From NCBI GenBank assembly GCA_018609665.1, contig JAHENN010000084.1:1-12095 (forward strand): 12,095 nt of DNA. The letters are read 5' to 3'. This DNA comes from Haloarculaceae archaeon. Lineage in GTDB: Archaea > Halobacteriota > Halobacteria > Halobacteriales > Haloarculaceae. Position 1 is the stretch's first letter. Each line of letters begins with the position of its first letter. This document shows positions 1 through 6,462 of this stretch, in pieces. The notes below the pieces were generated by a model, which did not search any database, was not told the origin of the DNA, and was given only the letters and a program-made list of their open reading frames with translations. A program made the translations under genes and the position numbers.

Positions 1-8
1 AGCGACGG

Positions 9-1511
9 TCAGAGCCAGTCGACGAACGTCCCGTCGACGAGCGTCTCCGACTGGTAGTCGAGGTAGTCGGCCTGCATGCCCCAGATGGCCTCCGCGAGCG
101 GCTCGCCGCGGTCGACCCGGTCGGCGACCAGCTCGCGTTTCCACCGGGCCGGGGTCACCCGGCGGTCGACCCGCTCGCGGAGCGGCTGGATGTAGCGGTT
201 GGCCTCCTCGGCGTCCAGCCCCCGCAACTCGAGCCCGTCGCGGGCAATCTCGAACAGCTCGGCGTACAACTCGCCGGTTTCGGTCGTCTCGGTGCCGTCG
301 GCGGTGAACCACCGCATCTCCGCGTCCAGCCCGTCCCGGACGGCCGCGTAGAAGTTGTCGCGGGCGTCGGCCCACGGCAGCTCGTAGACGGGATGTTCCC
401 GCCGGGGGAGGCTCTCCAGCAGCCCGGCGAACACCGCAAGCAGCGCGATGGTGTCGCGGACGGTCGGCTGGCCGGGCAGCGGCCGGAACTCGATGCGGGC
501 GTTGGCGCTCTCCCGCGTCGCGCCGTCGAAGACCGGCCGGACCCACCGCCAGAAGCTACCGTGTTTGTGCCGGAAGTGCGCGAAGCGGTCGTCGAAGCGG
601 CCCTGCTCGTCGAGGAGCCGCGGGACGACCGTCTCGTCGTCGGCGATCCGCCGGGTGGCCTCCGCGACGCTGTCGACGTCCTCGGGGAAGGTCACCTTCT
701 TCGAGTCGGCGGGGTTCAGCACGGACTCGAACACCGGCACCCGGTTTTCCATGTAGCCGTCGGAAAGCACCGTCTCGGCGCCGGCGTCGTAGAGGTCCGG
801 CGGGAAGAACGGCGAGTTGACCGCCATCGCGAGCAGCGGCCCGGCGACCCGCAGCGCGTACCGGAAGTGCTCCGGCAGGTCCTCGGCGTGGGCGGTCTGG
901 TAGTGCGGCTGGATGGAGGTGATGAGCGCCTCCGGCATCACCGTGTCGGCGTCCAGCGAGACGTGCGGCGCCTCCAGCTGGAGTTCGGCGGCGTAGTCGG
1001 TGTTGGCCATGGCGTGGTACCGCACCGAGTTGGTCATGTTGGTCGCGATGCGGACGCCGTCGGCCTCGATGCTGTCGGTGAGGTACTCCGAGGCGGTCTC
1101 GCCGATCGGCGGCACCGTCCAGATGCCGTCGCTGACCAGCGCCATCTCCTCGCAGGCGACCTCCCGGCGGGCGGCGTCGAGCTTCGCCTGCACCTCCGCC
1201 TCCTGGGCGCGGAGGCCGTACCGGGACAGCGGCTGCGGCGCCGTCGACAGCTCGGCGTTGTGGAGCCCCAGCTCCTTCTCGAAGCCGATGTACTCCAGCA
1301 GCCGCCGCGGGACGCGCATCAGCGCGTCCGTCTCGGCGTCGACCGCGTAGAACTCGTACTCGAGGCCGACGATGGCCTGCGGGTTGTCGAAGGTGCCGGC
1401 GGCGAGCTCCTCGCACAGGGCCTCCCGCTCCTCTGCCACCCGCGACGCGAACTTCTCCTCGTCGGCGGCGAGCGCCTCGGTGACCCGCGCCGCGAGCTCT
1501 GAGGCTGACAT
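9..1511 (-). CDS. Glutamate-cysteine ligase (GCS2-like) family protein, 500 aa
   Basis: Probable ATP-dependent carboxylate-amine ligase of the gamma-glutamylcysteine synthetase superfamily, cytosolic (no signal or membrane segment). Family-type elements are a GLEYEF metal/ATP-binding segment (E51, E53), NAELS-PQPL at 85-95, SIQPHY at 199-204, NSPFF at 232-236, and RIEFRPLPGQPTVRD at 339-353, which resembles the C-terminal arginine/acid strand of GCS2 enzymes. At 500 aa it is clearly longer than the roughly 360-aa GshA described in haloarchaea that make gamma-glutamylcysteine, so it may be a paralogue with another substrate. The ATG at 1511 is preferred to an in-frame TTG ten codons upstream because a TATA-like element is centred 28 nt before the ATG and would overlap the TTG. 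It is followed upstream on the same strand by the J-domain/ferredoxin gene, 82 nt away. Family assignment is fairly firm; the exact reaction is not established. Confidence 0.72.
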   Translation of the reverse strand: MSASELAARVTEALAADEEKFASRVAEEREALCEELAAGTFDNPQAIVGLEYEFYAVDAETDALMRVPRRLLEYIGFEKELGLHNAELSTAPQPLSRYGLRAQEAEVQAKLDAARREVACEEMALVSDGIWTVPPIGETASEYLTDSIEADGVRIATNMTNSVRYHAMANTDYAAELQLEAPHVSLDADTVMPEALITSIQPHYQTAHAEDLPEHFRYALRVAGPLLAMAVNSPFFPPDLYDAGAETVLSDGYMENRVPVFESVLNPADSKKVTFPEDVDSVAEATRRIADDETVVPRLLDEQGRFDDRFAHFRHKHGSFWRWVRPVFDGATRESANARIEFRPLPGQPTVRDTIALLAVFAGLLESLPRREHPVYELPWADARDNFYAAVRDGLDAEMRWFTADGTETTETGELYAELFEIARDGLELRGLDAEEANRYIQPLRERVDRRVTPARWKRELVADRVDRGEPLAEAIWGMQADYLDYQSETLVDGTFVDWL

Positions 1512-1535
1512 GGATGGCCTTGTGTCGTGAAGTGG

Positions 1536-1543
1536 TTTCAAAC
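1536..1543 (-). promoter_or_regulatory. TATA-like element of the GCS2-like gene
   Basis: GTTTGAAA on the minus strand lies about 28 nt before the ATG at 1511. This spacing fits leaderless transcription, and no Shine-Dalgarno sequence precedes the start. It is a weak match to the haloarchaeal TATA box, so this is an inference from position. Confidence 0.4.
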
Positions 1544-1593
1544 GTGGGGCTCCGGCGGCCCCCGACCCCCGCCGTTTCGGCTGGAGATCCCCG

Positions 1594-2304
1594 TCAGTCG
1601 GTCCGCGCCCGCTCGAACGGCCGCGGCGGCAGCCGCAGCTCCTCGAGGTCCGGCATGTGCTTGACGTTGAAGACGACCGACAGCTCCTCCGTCAGTGGCT
1701 TGCCGACGCAGGACAGCCGGACGCCGTGGTCGACCATCTCGCCGGGGAGGATGTGGTCGACCGGCGTCGACAGTTCGCCCTCGACGAGGACGACGGCGCA
1801 GTTCGCACAGGCGCCGCCGCGGCAGGCGAACGGCCACGCGAAGCCGCGGCGCTCGGCGGCCGCGAGCAGCGTCTCGTCGGCCTCGACGCGGAAGCGGCCG
1901 TGGTCCGTCGTCCCCAGGTCCGCCTCGGCGGCCCGCTCGAAGAGGTCGTCGTCGTCGAGCGACCAGCCGTAGTCGTCGAACACCTCGAAGTTCAGGTACT
2001 CGACCGCGGCGCTTTGCGGCTCGGGGTCGGGGTCGGCGTCGGTATCGGGCGTCGCGCCGGCGCGGGCGTCGTCGGCGCCGGCGTCAGCGTCGGCCCGGCT
2101 CCCGTCGGGCTCGGTCCCGTCGACGTCCGGCGGGTCGGCCGCGCCGGAGAGAATCGTCTCGTAGGCCGCCTTGACCCGCTGGAACTCCTCGACGGAGCCG
2201 CCCTGGTCCGGGTGGGCCTCCTTGGCGCGACGCCGGTAGGCCCGTCGCAGCTCGTCGTCGTCGGCGTCCGGGTCGACACGCAACACCTCGAACGGGGAAC
2301 CCAC
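1594..2304 (-). CDS. J-domain / plant-type [2Fe-2S] ferredoxin fusion protein, 236 aa
   Basis: Two-domain cytosolic protein. Residues 4-52 form a J-domain with the diagnostic HPD tripeptide (31-33) that stimulates DnaK/Hsp70 ATPase, followed by an acidic D/A/P-rich linker (about 55-100). Residues about 103-220 are a plant-type [2Fe-2S] ferredoxin with cluster ligands C161, C166, C169 and C199 (CX4CX2C then C), in RGGACANC and LSCVG contexts. Known roles are co-chaperone recruitment for the first domain and one-electron transfer for the second. Inferred: it may couple Hsp70 to iron-sulfur cluster handling or carry electrons to a chaperone-bound partner. The GTG at 2304 is preferred because a CTTTTGC element lies about 28 nt upstream; an in-frame TTG at 2331 would overlap that element and add an unlikely proline-rich leader. 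No DnaK or GrpE gene is in the window. Similar fusions are annotated in other haloarchaea. Confidence 0.88.
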   Translation of the reverse strand: MGSPFEVLRVDPDADDDELRRAYRRRAKEAHPDQGGSVEEFQRVKAAYETILSGAADPPDVDGTEPDGSRADADAGADDARAGATPDTDADPDPEPQSAAVEYLNFEVFDDYGWSLDDDDLFERAAEADLGTTDHGRFRVEADETLLAAAERRGFAWPFACRGGACANCAVVLVEGELSTPVDHILPGEMVDHGVRLSCVGKPLTEELSVVFNVKHMPDLEELRLPPRPFERARTD

Positions 2305-2327
2305 GGCCGGAGGTAGTCGAATCGGAG

Positions 2328-2336
2328 GCAAAAGCC
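2328..2336 (-). promoter_or_regulatory. TATA-like element of the J-domain/ferredoxin gene
   Basis: GGCTTTTGC on the minus strand is centred about 28 nt before the GTG at 2304, consistent with a leaderless transcript and with choosing GTG over the upstream TTG. The sequence match is weak. Confidence 0.35.
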
Positions 2337-2364
2337 TTCCCTCGGCGGCGAACGACGACGCGTC

Positions 2365-3780
2365 TCACGCCGGGCGGAGCCCGTAGACGCGGCCCCGCTC
2401 CTCGAGAACCGTCTCGGCGTCGTCGTCCCAGTAGCCCGAGAGGTCGGCCCGCTCGGCGTAGAAGATCCGGCCGTCCAGCGGCACGGCCTCGCTGGTGGCG
2501 TGGCCGACCCCCTCGACGGTCCACCGGACCGCGCCGGTGGCCTTCTCCAGACAGTAGAGCCGGGTGTCGTAGGAGCCGACGAGGACGCACTCGGGGGTGA
2601 CCGTCAGCGAGCCGATGACGTGGCCGCCGACGTTCCGCGACCAGAGCCGCTCGCCGGTGTCGGCGTCCAGCGCGTGGACGTTGCGGTCGTCGCTGCCGAC
2701 GTAGACGACGCCGGCCGCCGGGTCGACGCCGGGGTTCGACATCGTCACCGCGCCCGTCTCGAAGCGCCACTCCAGGTCGCCGTCGGCGAGGTCCAGCCGG
2801 CGGACGTAGCCGTCCCAGGAGCCGACGACGGCGCCGCCGTCGTACGTCGCGACGGTGCCCTTCACCTGCGCGCCGGTCTCGAACGACCAGGCGAACGCCA
2901 TGGAGGGAAACTCCCAGGCGTAGACGACGCCGTCGTTGGAGCCGATGACGGCCCGCTCGGTCGCGGGGTCGATCGCCGGCGAGGGGTGCGGCATCCCCCA
3001 GGGGCGGTCGCCGTGCCACAGCGGCCGCCCGGTGCCGGCGTCCAGCGCCCACATCGCCCCCGAGGGGTCCATCCCCGGGTGGTCGTACTCGGCGAGGAGA
3101 TAGAGGACGCCGTCCCAGTAGGCGGGGCTGGAGCCGACGGCGATGGCGCCGCCGAGCTGCCACCGGGAGGTCTTCCAGACGACGTCGCCCGTTGCGACGT
3201 CGAGGGCGTAGACGGCGCCGTCGTAGCCGCCGACGTAGGCGACGCCGTCGACGACCGCCGGCGTCCCGTGGAAGCCGAGGCTGTCGCCGGCGCCGGTCTC
3301 GGTCGTCCAGCGCCGCTCGCCGCCCGGCGTGAAGCCGTGGACCCGGCCGGCGTCGTCCGGGACGACGAGCAGGTCGCCGTCCGGCGTCGGCCGCGGGCTC
3401 GCCTTCGCGGCCGTGTGGCCGATCTCGTTTATCGGCTCCGACCACGCGACCTCGACGGCGTCGGGGACGGCGGCGTCGGGGTAGTAGCCGAGCCGACGGG
3501 TGCCGCGGCGGAACATCGTCACGTCATCGCCGGGATACGTCTCCTCGTAGGAGCGGCGCTCGGGGTCGAAGGCCGCCTGCCCGCGGTCGTAGCCGCCGGG
3601 CCGTCCGCAGCCGGCCAGCCCGAGGAGGCCGGCGGCGCCGACGCTCGCCAGCAGCCGGCGCCGGCCGACCCCGGGGATGCGGTGGGAGCCGGCGCTGGAG
3701 CCGGACCCGGAGTCGGGGGCAGGGTCGGACCCGGAGCCGGAACGTGAGTCGGGGTCTGAGCGGGGAGCCGTCGGGGCCAT
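2365..3780 (-). CDS. Tat-exported PQQ-like beta-propeller lipoprotein, 471 aa
   Basis: Secreted, membrane-anchored beta-propeller. The N-terminus is an unusually long, Ser/Gly/Asp-rich n-region (1-39), then GRRRLLASVG (39-48) as a twin-arginine motif, a short hydrophobic stretch and a LAGC lipobox (55-58). This predicts Tat export and lipid attachment at C58, as is common for haloarchaeal lipoproteins. From about 130 onward, PQQ/WD40-like repeat units recur, each with a D-x-x-TG-x-x-x-W signature (for example 194-202, 247-255, 372-380, 413-420), enough for a six- to eight-bladed propeller. Such proteins act as binding scaffolds (BamB-like) or, rarely, PQQ enzymes; no catalytic residues can be assigned here. 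The ATG at 3780 is chosen because a GCATAAATC box lies 28 nt upstream; the open frame extends to 3948 but only through promoter and neighbouring-gene DNA. It is divergent from the MFS gene. The ligand is unknown. Confidence 0.85.
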   Translation of the reverse strand: MAPTAPRSDPDSRSGSGSDPAPDSGSGSSAGSHRIPGVGRRRLLASVGAAGLLGLAGCGRPGGYDRGQAAFDPERRSYEETYPGDDVTMFRRGTRRLGYYPDAAVPDAVEVAWSEPINEIGHTAAKASPRPTPDGDLLVVPDDAGRVHGFTPGGERRWTTETGAGDSLGFHGTPAVVDGVAYVGGYDGAVYALDVATGDVVWKTSRWQLGGAIAVGSSPAYWDGVLYLLAEYDHPGMDPSGAMWALDAGTGRPLWHGDRPWGMPHPSPAIDPATERAVIGSNDGVVYAWEFPSMAFAWSFETGAQVKGTVATYDGGAVVGSWDGYVRRLDLADGDLEWRFETGAVTMSNPGVDPAAGVVYVGSDDRNVHALDADTGERLWSRNVGGHVIGSLTVTPECVLVGSYDTRLYCLEKATGAVRWTVEGVGHATSEAVPLDGRIFYAERADLSGYWDDDAETVLEERGRVYGLRPA

Positions 3781-3803
3781 CGGCGGCGCCTTCGCCCCGC
3801 CCC

Positions 3804-3812
3804 GATTTATGC
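3804..3812 (-). promoter_or_regulatory. TATA box of the beta-propeller lipoprotein gene
   Basis: GCATAAATC on the minus strand is centred 28 nt before the ATG at 3780. It is a good match to the archaeal TATA consensus at leaderless spacing and excludes the longer N-terminal extension. Confidence 0.7.
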
Positions 3813-3835
3813 CCCGCGGTCGGGACGACCGGAAC

Positions 3836-3850
3836 CGGCCGGACCGGCCG
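3836..3850. repeat. Short GC palindrome between divergent promoters
   Basis: Two CGGCCG palindromes separated by GAC lie midway between the TATA boxes of the lipoprotein gene and the MFS gene. This position would suit a shared operator. In DNA this GC-rich the motif could also be chance. Confidence 0.3.
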
Positions 3851-3860
3851 CACACGGCAG

Positions 3861-3870
3861 GTTGATACGA
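3861..3870 (+). promoter_or_regulatory. TATA-like element of the MFS gene
   Basis: GTTGATACGA is centred 27-28 nt before the GTG at 3893, which fits leaderless transcription. It supports the GTG start; the ATG at 3877 is out of frame. Confidence 0.5.
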
Positions 3871-3892
3871 GCCTGGATGGAACGGAGTCGTC

Positions 3893-5167
3893 GTGGCCGG
3901 TGAGACACCGACCGGGACGGAGGCGGAGGCGAACGCGGACGCCGACACGGCGCCGGACCCGGAACCGGAACCGGAACCGGAGGCGACGGTCGCGAGCCGC
4001 CGGGCCCGGTGGACGCTGCTGGCCGGCGCCGTCGTCGTCTCGACGGCGCTGGGCGCCTACGAGATCGTCCCCGCGAGCGTCACGCCGCTGCTGCGGTCGT
4101 CGCTGGGCATCGGCGACGCCGAGGCGGGGCTGATCGTGGGCGCCATGTTCGGGACGGCCGTCGTCGCGAGCCTGCCGGTCGGGGTCGTCCTCGACCGGAC
4201 CAACTCCAGACACGCCGTCGCGGCCGCCATCGGGCTGCTGCTGGTCGCCGGCGTCTGGGGGTGGTGGGCCGCCGAGGCCGGCGCCTACCGGTCGCTGCTC
4301 GGCTCGCGCGTTCTCGGCGGCCTCGCCTACGTCGTCGTCTGGAACGCCGGCATCGACATCGTCGGCCGGTCGTTCGGGCCGCGGCGCCGCGGCACCGCGG
4401 TGGGGATCTTCACCGCCAGCGGCCCGGTCGGCTTCGCCGTCGGGCAGGCGACGGGGCCGCTGGTCGCCGGGGCGTTCGGCTGGCCGGCCATCTTCCCGGC
4501 ATACACCGGCGCCGCCGTCGTCGGGCTGGCGGTCTTCTGGCCGGCCAGCCGGGGCAGCGGCCGCGCGGCGACGGCGACGACCCCTGGGGCCGCCGAGCTG
4601 GCGGGCGTCCTCGGCGACCGCCGCGTCTGGACGGTCGGCGCGCTCGGCTTCATCGGCTACGCGCTGTACCTCTTCGTCAACAGCTGGGCGCCGACCTACC
4701 TGACCGAGGAGCTGGGGTTGCCGCTGGCGCTGGGCGGCGCGCTGTCGGCGCTGTTCCCCGCCGTCGGCTTGCTGGCGCGGGCCGGCGGCGGCCTCGTCTC
4801 GGACGCGCTGTTCGGCGGCCGGCGCCGGCCGGTCGTCCTGCTGTCCTTCGTGGTCGCGGCGCCGGTCGTCGGCGGCTTCACCGTTCTGGAGCGGGTGCCG
4901 CTGGTCGTCGGCGCGCTCGTCGTCGCCGGCTTCGCCGTCCAGCTCTGTCTCGGGCTCGTGTTCGCCTACGTCCGCGAGCTGGTCGCGCCGGCCGTCGCCG
5001 CCACCGCCGTCGCCGTCCTCACGAGCGTCGGCCTCGCCGGGGCGTTCCTCGCGCCAATCGTCGCCGGGAGCCTCATCGCGGCCGTCGGCTACCCGGCGAC
5101 GTTCGGCCTGTCGGGGCTGCTCGGCGGCGTCGGCGTCCTGCTGGCGTGGGTCGCCCCGGAGCCGTGA
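3893..5167 (+). CDS. Major facilitator superfamily (MFS) transporter, 424 aa
   Basis: Integral membrane transporter with about 12 predicted hydrophobic helices, six before and six after a central loop at about 217-240. MFS motif A appears between helices 2 and 3 as GVVLDRTNSR (97-106), and a degenerate copy follows helix 8 (about GGGLVSDALFGGRRRP, 298-313), the expected pseudo-symmetry. The segment SGPVGFAVGQATGPLVAG (176-193) is a typical helix-5 motif C-like stretch. An acidic, low-complexity N-terminus (about 1-35), with repeated Pro-Glu encoded by a perfect hexamer repeat, precedes the first helix and is predicted cytoplasmic. Substrate cannot be assigned; the overall look is of a general MFS permease. 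It is divergent from the beta-propeller lipoprotein, so the two might serve uptake or efflux of one ligand (inference). Its TGA stop abuts the stop of the convergent aminotransferase. Confidence 0.85.
   Translation: MAGETPTGTEAEANADADTAPDPEPEPEPEATVASRRARWTLLAGAVVVSTALGAYEIVPASVTPLLRSSLGIGDAEAGLIVGAMFGTAVVASLPVGVVLDRTNSRHAVAAAIGLLLVAGVWGWWAAEAGAYRSLLGSRVLGGLAYVVVWNAGIDIVGRSFGPRRRGTAVGIFTASGPVGFAVGQATGPLVAGAFGWPAIFPAYTGAAVVGLAVFWPASRGSGRAATATTPGAAELAGVLGDRRVWTVGALGFIGYALYLFVNSWAPTYLTEELGLPLALGGALSALFPAVGLLARAGGGLVSDALFGGRRRPVVLLSFVVAAPVVGGFTVLERVPLVVGALVVAGFAVQLCLGLVFAYVRELVAPAVAATAVAVLTSVGLAGAFLAPIVAGSLIAAVGYPATFGLSGLLGGVGVLLAWVAPEP
3959..3980 (+). repeat. CCGGAA hexamer microsatellite in the MFS N-terminus
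   Basis: About 3.7 perfect tandem copies of CCGGAA encode the alternating Pro-Glu run at the MFS N-terminus. Each copy is two codons, so copy-number change would stay in frame and lengthen or shorten the cytoplasmic tail. Confidence 0.75.
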
Positions 5168-6322
5168 TCAGTACGCCTCGATGCCGGCCGCGATGCGGTC
5201 GAACCCCGCCTCGAGGCGGTCCATCGAGTTGGCGAAGGACAGCCGCAGCCGCCCCTCGCCGGCGGTCCCGAAGCCGCTGCCCGGCGCCAGCACCACCCCG
5301 TGGTCGGCGAGGAGGTACTTCGCGAACTCCAGCGACGCCGCCTCGACGTCGGGGTCGAGGAAGGCGTAGAACGCTCCCTCCGGCCGCGGCGCCGACAGCC
5401 CGTCGATTTCGGCGATGCGGTCGACGACGTAGTCGCGGCGCCGCCGGAAGGCGTCGTACATCTCCTCGAACGGCTCCTGCGGCCCGGTGAGTGCTTCGAT
5501 GGCAGCGTGCTGGGCGACGCTGGAGGCGCAGGCCGTCGTCGACTCCCGCACCTTCGTCGCCTGGTCGAGGACCGACCGGTCGCCGGCCAGCCACCCCAGC
5601 CGCCAGCCCGTCATCGCGTAGGTCTTCGAGCACGACCCCACCGTGAGCACGTGCTCGGGGTGGCCGGTCAGCGCCGCGATTCCCCGCGGCTCGCGGTCGT
5701 AGGTCAGCCCGGCGTACACCTCGTCGGCGACGACGTAGGCGTCGTGGTCGGCGGCCGCCTCGACGACCGTCCGCACCTCCCCGGGGTCGTACACCCGGCC
5801 GGTCGGGTTCGAGGGCGTCGTCAGCACGACGGCAGCGGTCTCCGGGCCCATCCGGTCGGCCAGCCGGTCGCCGTCGAGGGCGAACCCCGTCTCGGCGGGC
5901 ATCGGCACCTCGACGCCACGGCCGTCCGCGAGGTACGCCTGCGTCTCGTAGTTGGGCCAGGCCGGCCCCGGGTAGAGCAGTTCCTCGCCCGGGCCGACCG
6001 TCGCCAGCGTCGCCAGGTGCAGCGCCTCCATCCCGCCGACGGTGACGAGAATCTCCTCGACGTCGTGCTCGACGCCGTAGTCGGCGGCCATCGCGTCCCG
6101 GATGGCCCGCCGGCACGCCGGCATCCCCGCGTTCGGCGTGTAGTGGGTCGCGCCGCCGCGGGCCGCCTCGGCGGCCGCGTCGACGACGCGGGCCGGCGTG
6201 TCGAAGTCCGGCTCGCCCACCTCCAGCCGGACCAGGTCGCGGTCGGTCTCCTCGGCCAGGTCGTACATGACGCGGATGCGGGACCGCTCGGCCCGCCGGA
6301 CCCGCTCGGTCGGCTCGTGCAT
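5168..6322 (-). CDS. PLP-dependent class I/II aminotransferase, 384 aa
   Basis: Cytosolic fold-type I aminotransferase close to aspartate/aromatic-type enzymes. Key residues are visible: EVGEPDFDTP (34-43), YTPNAGMPACR (61-71), the PLP ring-stacking aromatic W122 in PAWPNY, N172 in SNPTG (171-175), D200 and Y203 in VADEVY, the Schiff-base lysine K233 in SCSKTYAMTGWRLGW (230-244), and the substrate-carboxylate arginine R360 in LRLSFA. Length is normal for the family and no key residue is missing. It transfers an amino group from an amino acid to a 2-oxoacid. Substrate specificity is undetermined: aspartate, alanine or branched/aromatic acids are all possible. The ATG at 6322 is supported by a TATA-like element 26 nt upstream. 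It converges with the MFS gene with no spacer and is divergent from the NhaC gene. Confidence 0.9.
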   Translation of the reverse strand: MHEPTERVRRAERSRIRVMYDLAEETDRDLVRLEVGEPDFDTPARVVDAAAEAARGGATHYTPNAGMPACRRAIRDAMAADYGVEHDVEEILVTVGGMEALHLATLATVGPGEELLYPGPAWPNYETQAYLADGRGVEVPMPAETGFALDGDRLADRMGPETAAVVLTTPSNPTGRVYDPGEVRTVVEAAADHDAYVVADEVYAGLTYDREPRGIAALTGHPEHVLTVGSCSKTYAMTGWRLGWLAGDRSVLDQATKVRESTTACASSVAQHAAIEALTGPQEPFEEMYDAFRRRRDYVVDRIAEIDGLSAPRPEGAFYAFLDPDVEAASLEFAKYLLADHGVVLAPGSGFGTAGEGRLRLSFANSMDRLEAGFDRIAAGIEAY

Positions 6323-6343
6323 GGCCGTTCCTGCGGCGGCGGC

Positions 6344-6352
6344 GACTAAAGC
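6344..6352 (-). promoter_or_regulatory. TATA-like element of the aminotransferase gene
   Basis: GCTTTAGTC on the minus strand is centred about 26 nt before the ATG at 6322, consistent with a leaderless transcript. Confidence 0.5.
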
Positions 6353-6429
6353 CGTCCGGCGGCGGAACCGCGGCGCCTCGCGGGCTCGTTCCGTTCCGTC
6401 GGCCGCTGAATCCGCCCGGTCGCGGGGAA

Positions 6430-6439
6430 TTTTTAAATA
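6430..6439 (+). promoter_or_regulatory. TATA box of the nhaC gene
   Basis: TTTTTAAATA is the strongest TATA box in the window. It is centred about 28 nt before the ATG at 6463, so that ATG is the likely leaderless start rather than the in-frame ATGs at 6442 and 6451. Confidence 0.8.
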
Positions 6440-6462
6440 CGATGATTCTGATGTGTTCCCGT

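Noticed and set aside
393..1502. Long + strand open frame opposite the GCS2-like gene
   Set aside because: It is an antisense shadow caused by high GC. The product is Arg/Val/Gly-rich with no recognisable domain, while the minus strand has clear family motifs.
3781..3948. N-terminal extension of the beta-propeller lipoprotein to 3948
   Set aside because: It would pass through its own TATA box and the MFS promoter and start, and would push the Tat motif about 95 residues inward.
4009..5490. Long + strand frame overlapping the MFS gene and running into the aminotransferase
   Set aside because: The translation is dominated by Arg, Gly and Pro and has no membrane segments or motifs, and it crosses two well-supported genes.
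6442..6462. Upstream ATG starts (6442, 6451) for the NhaC gene
   Set aside because: They lie only 7-16 nt after the centre of the strong TATA box, inside the region that would not be transcribed.
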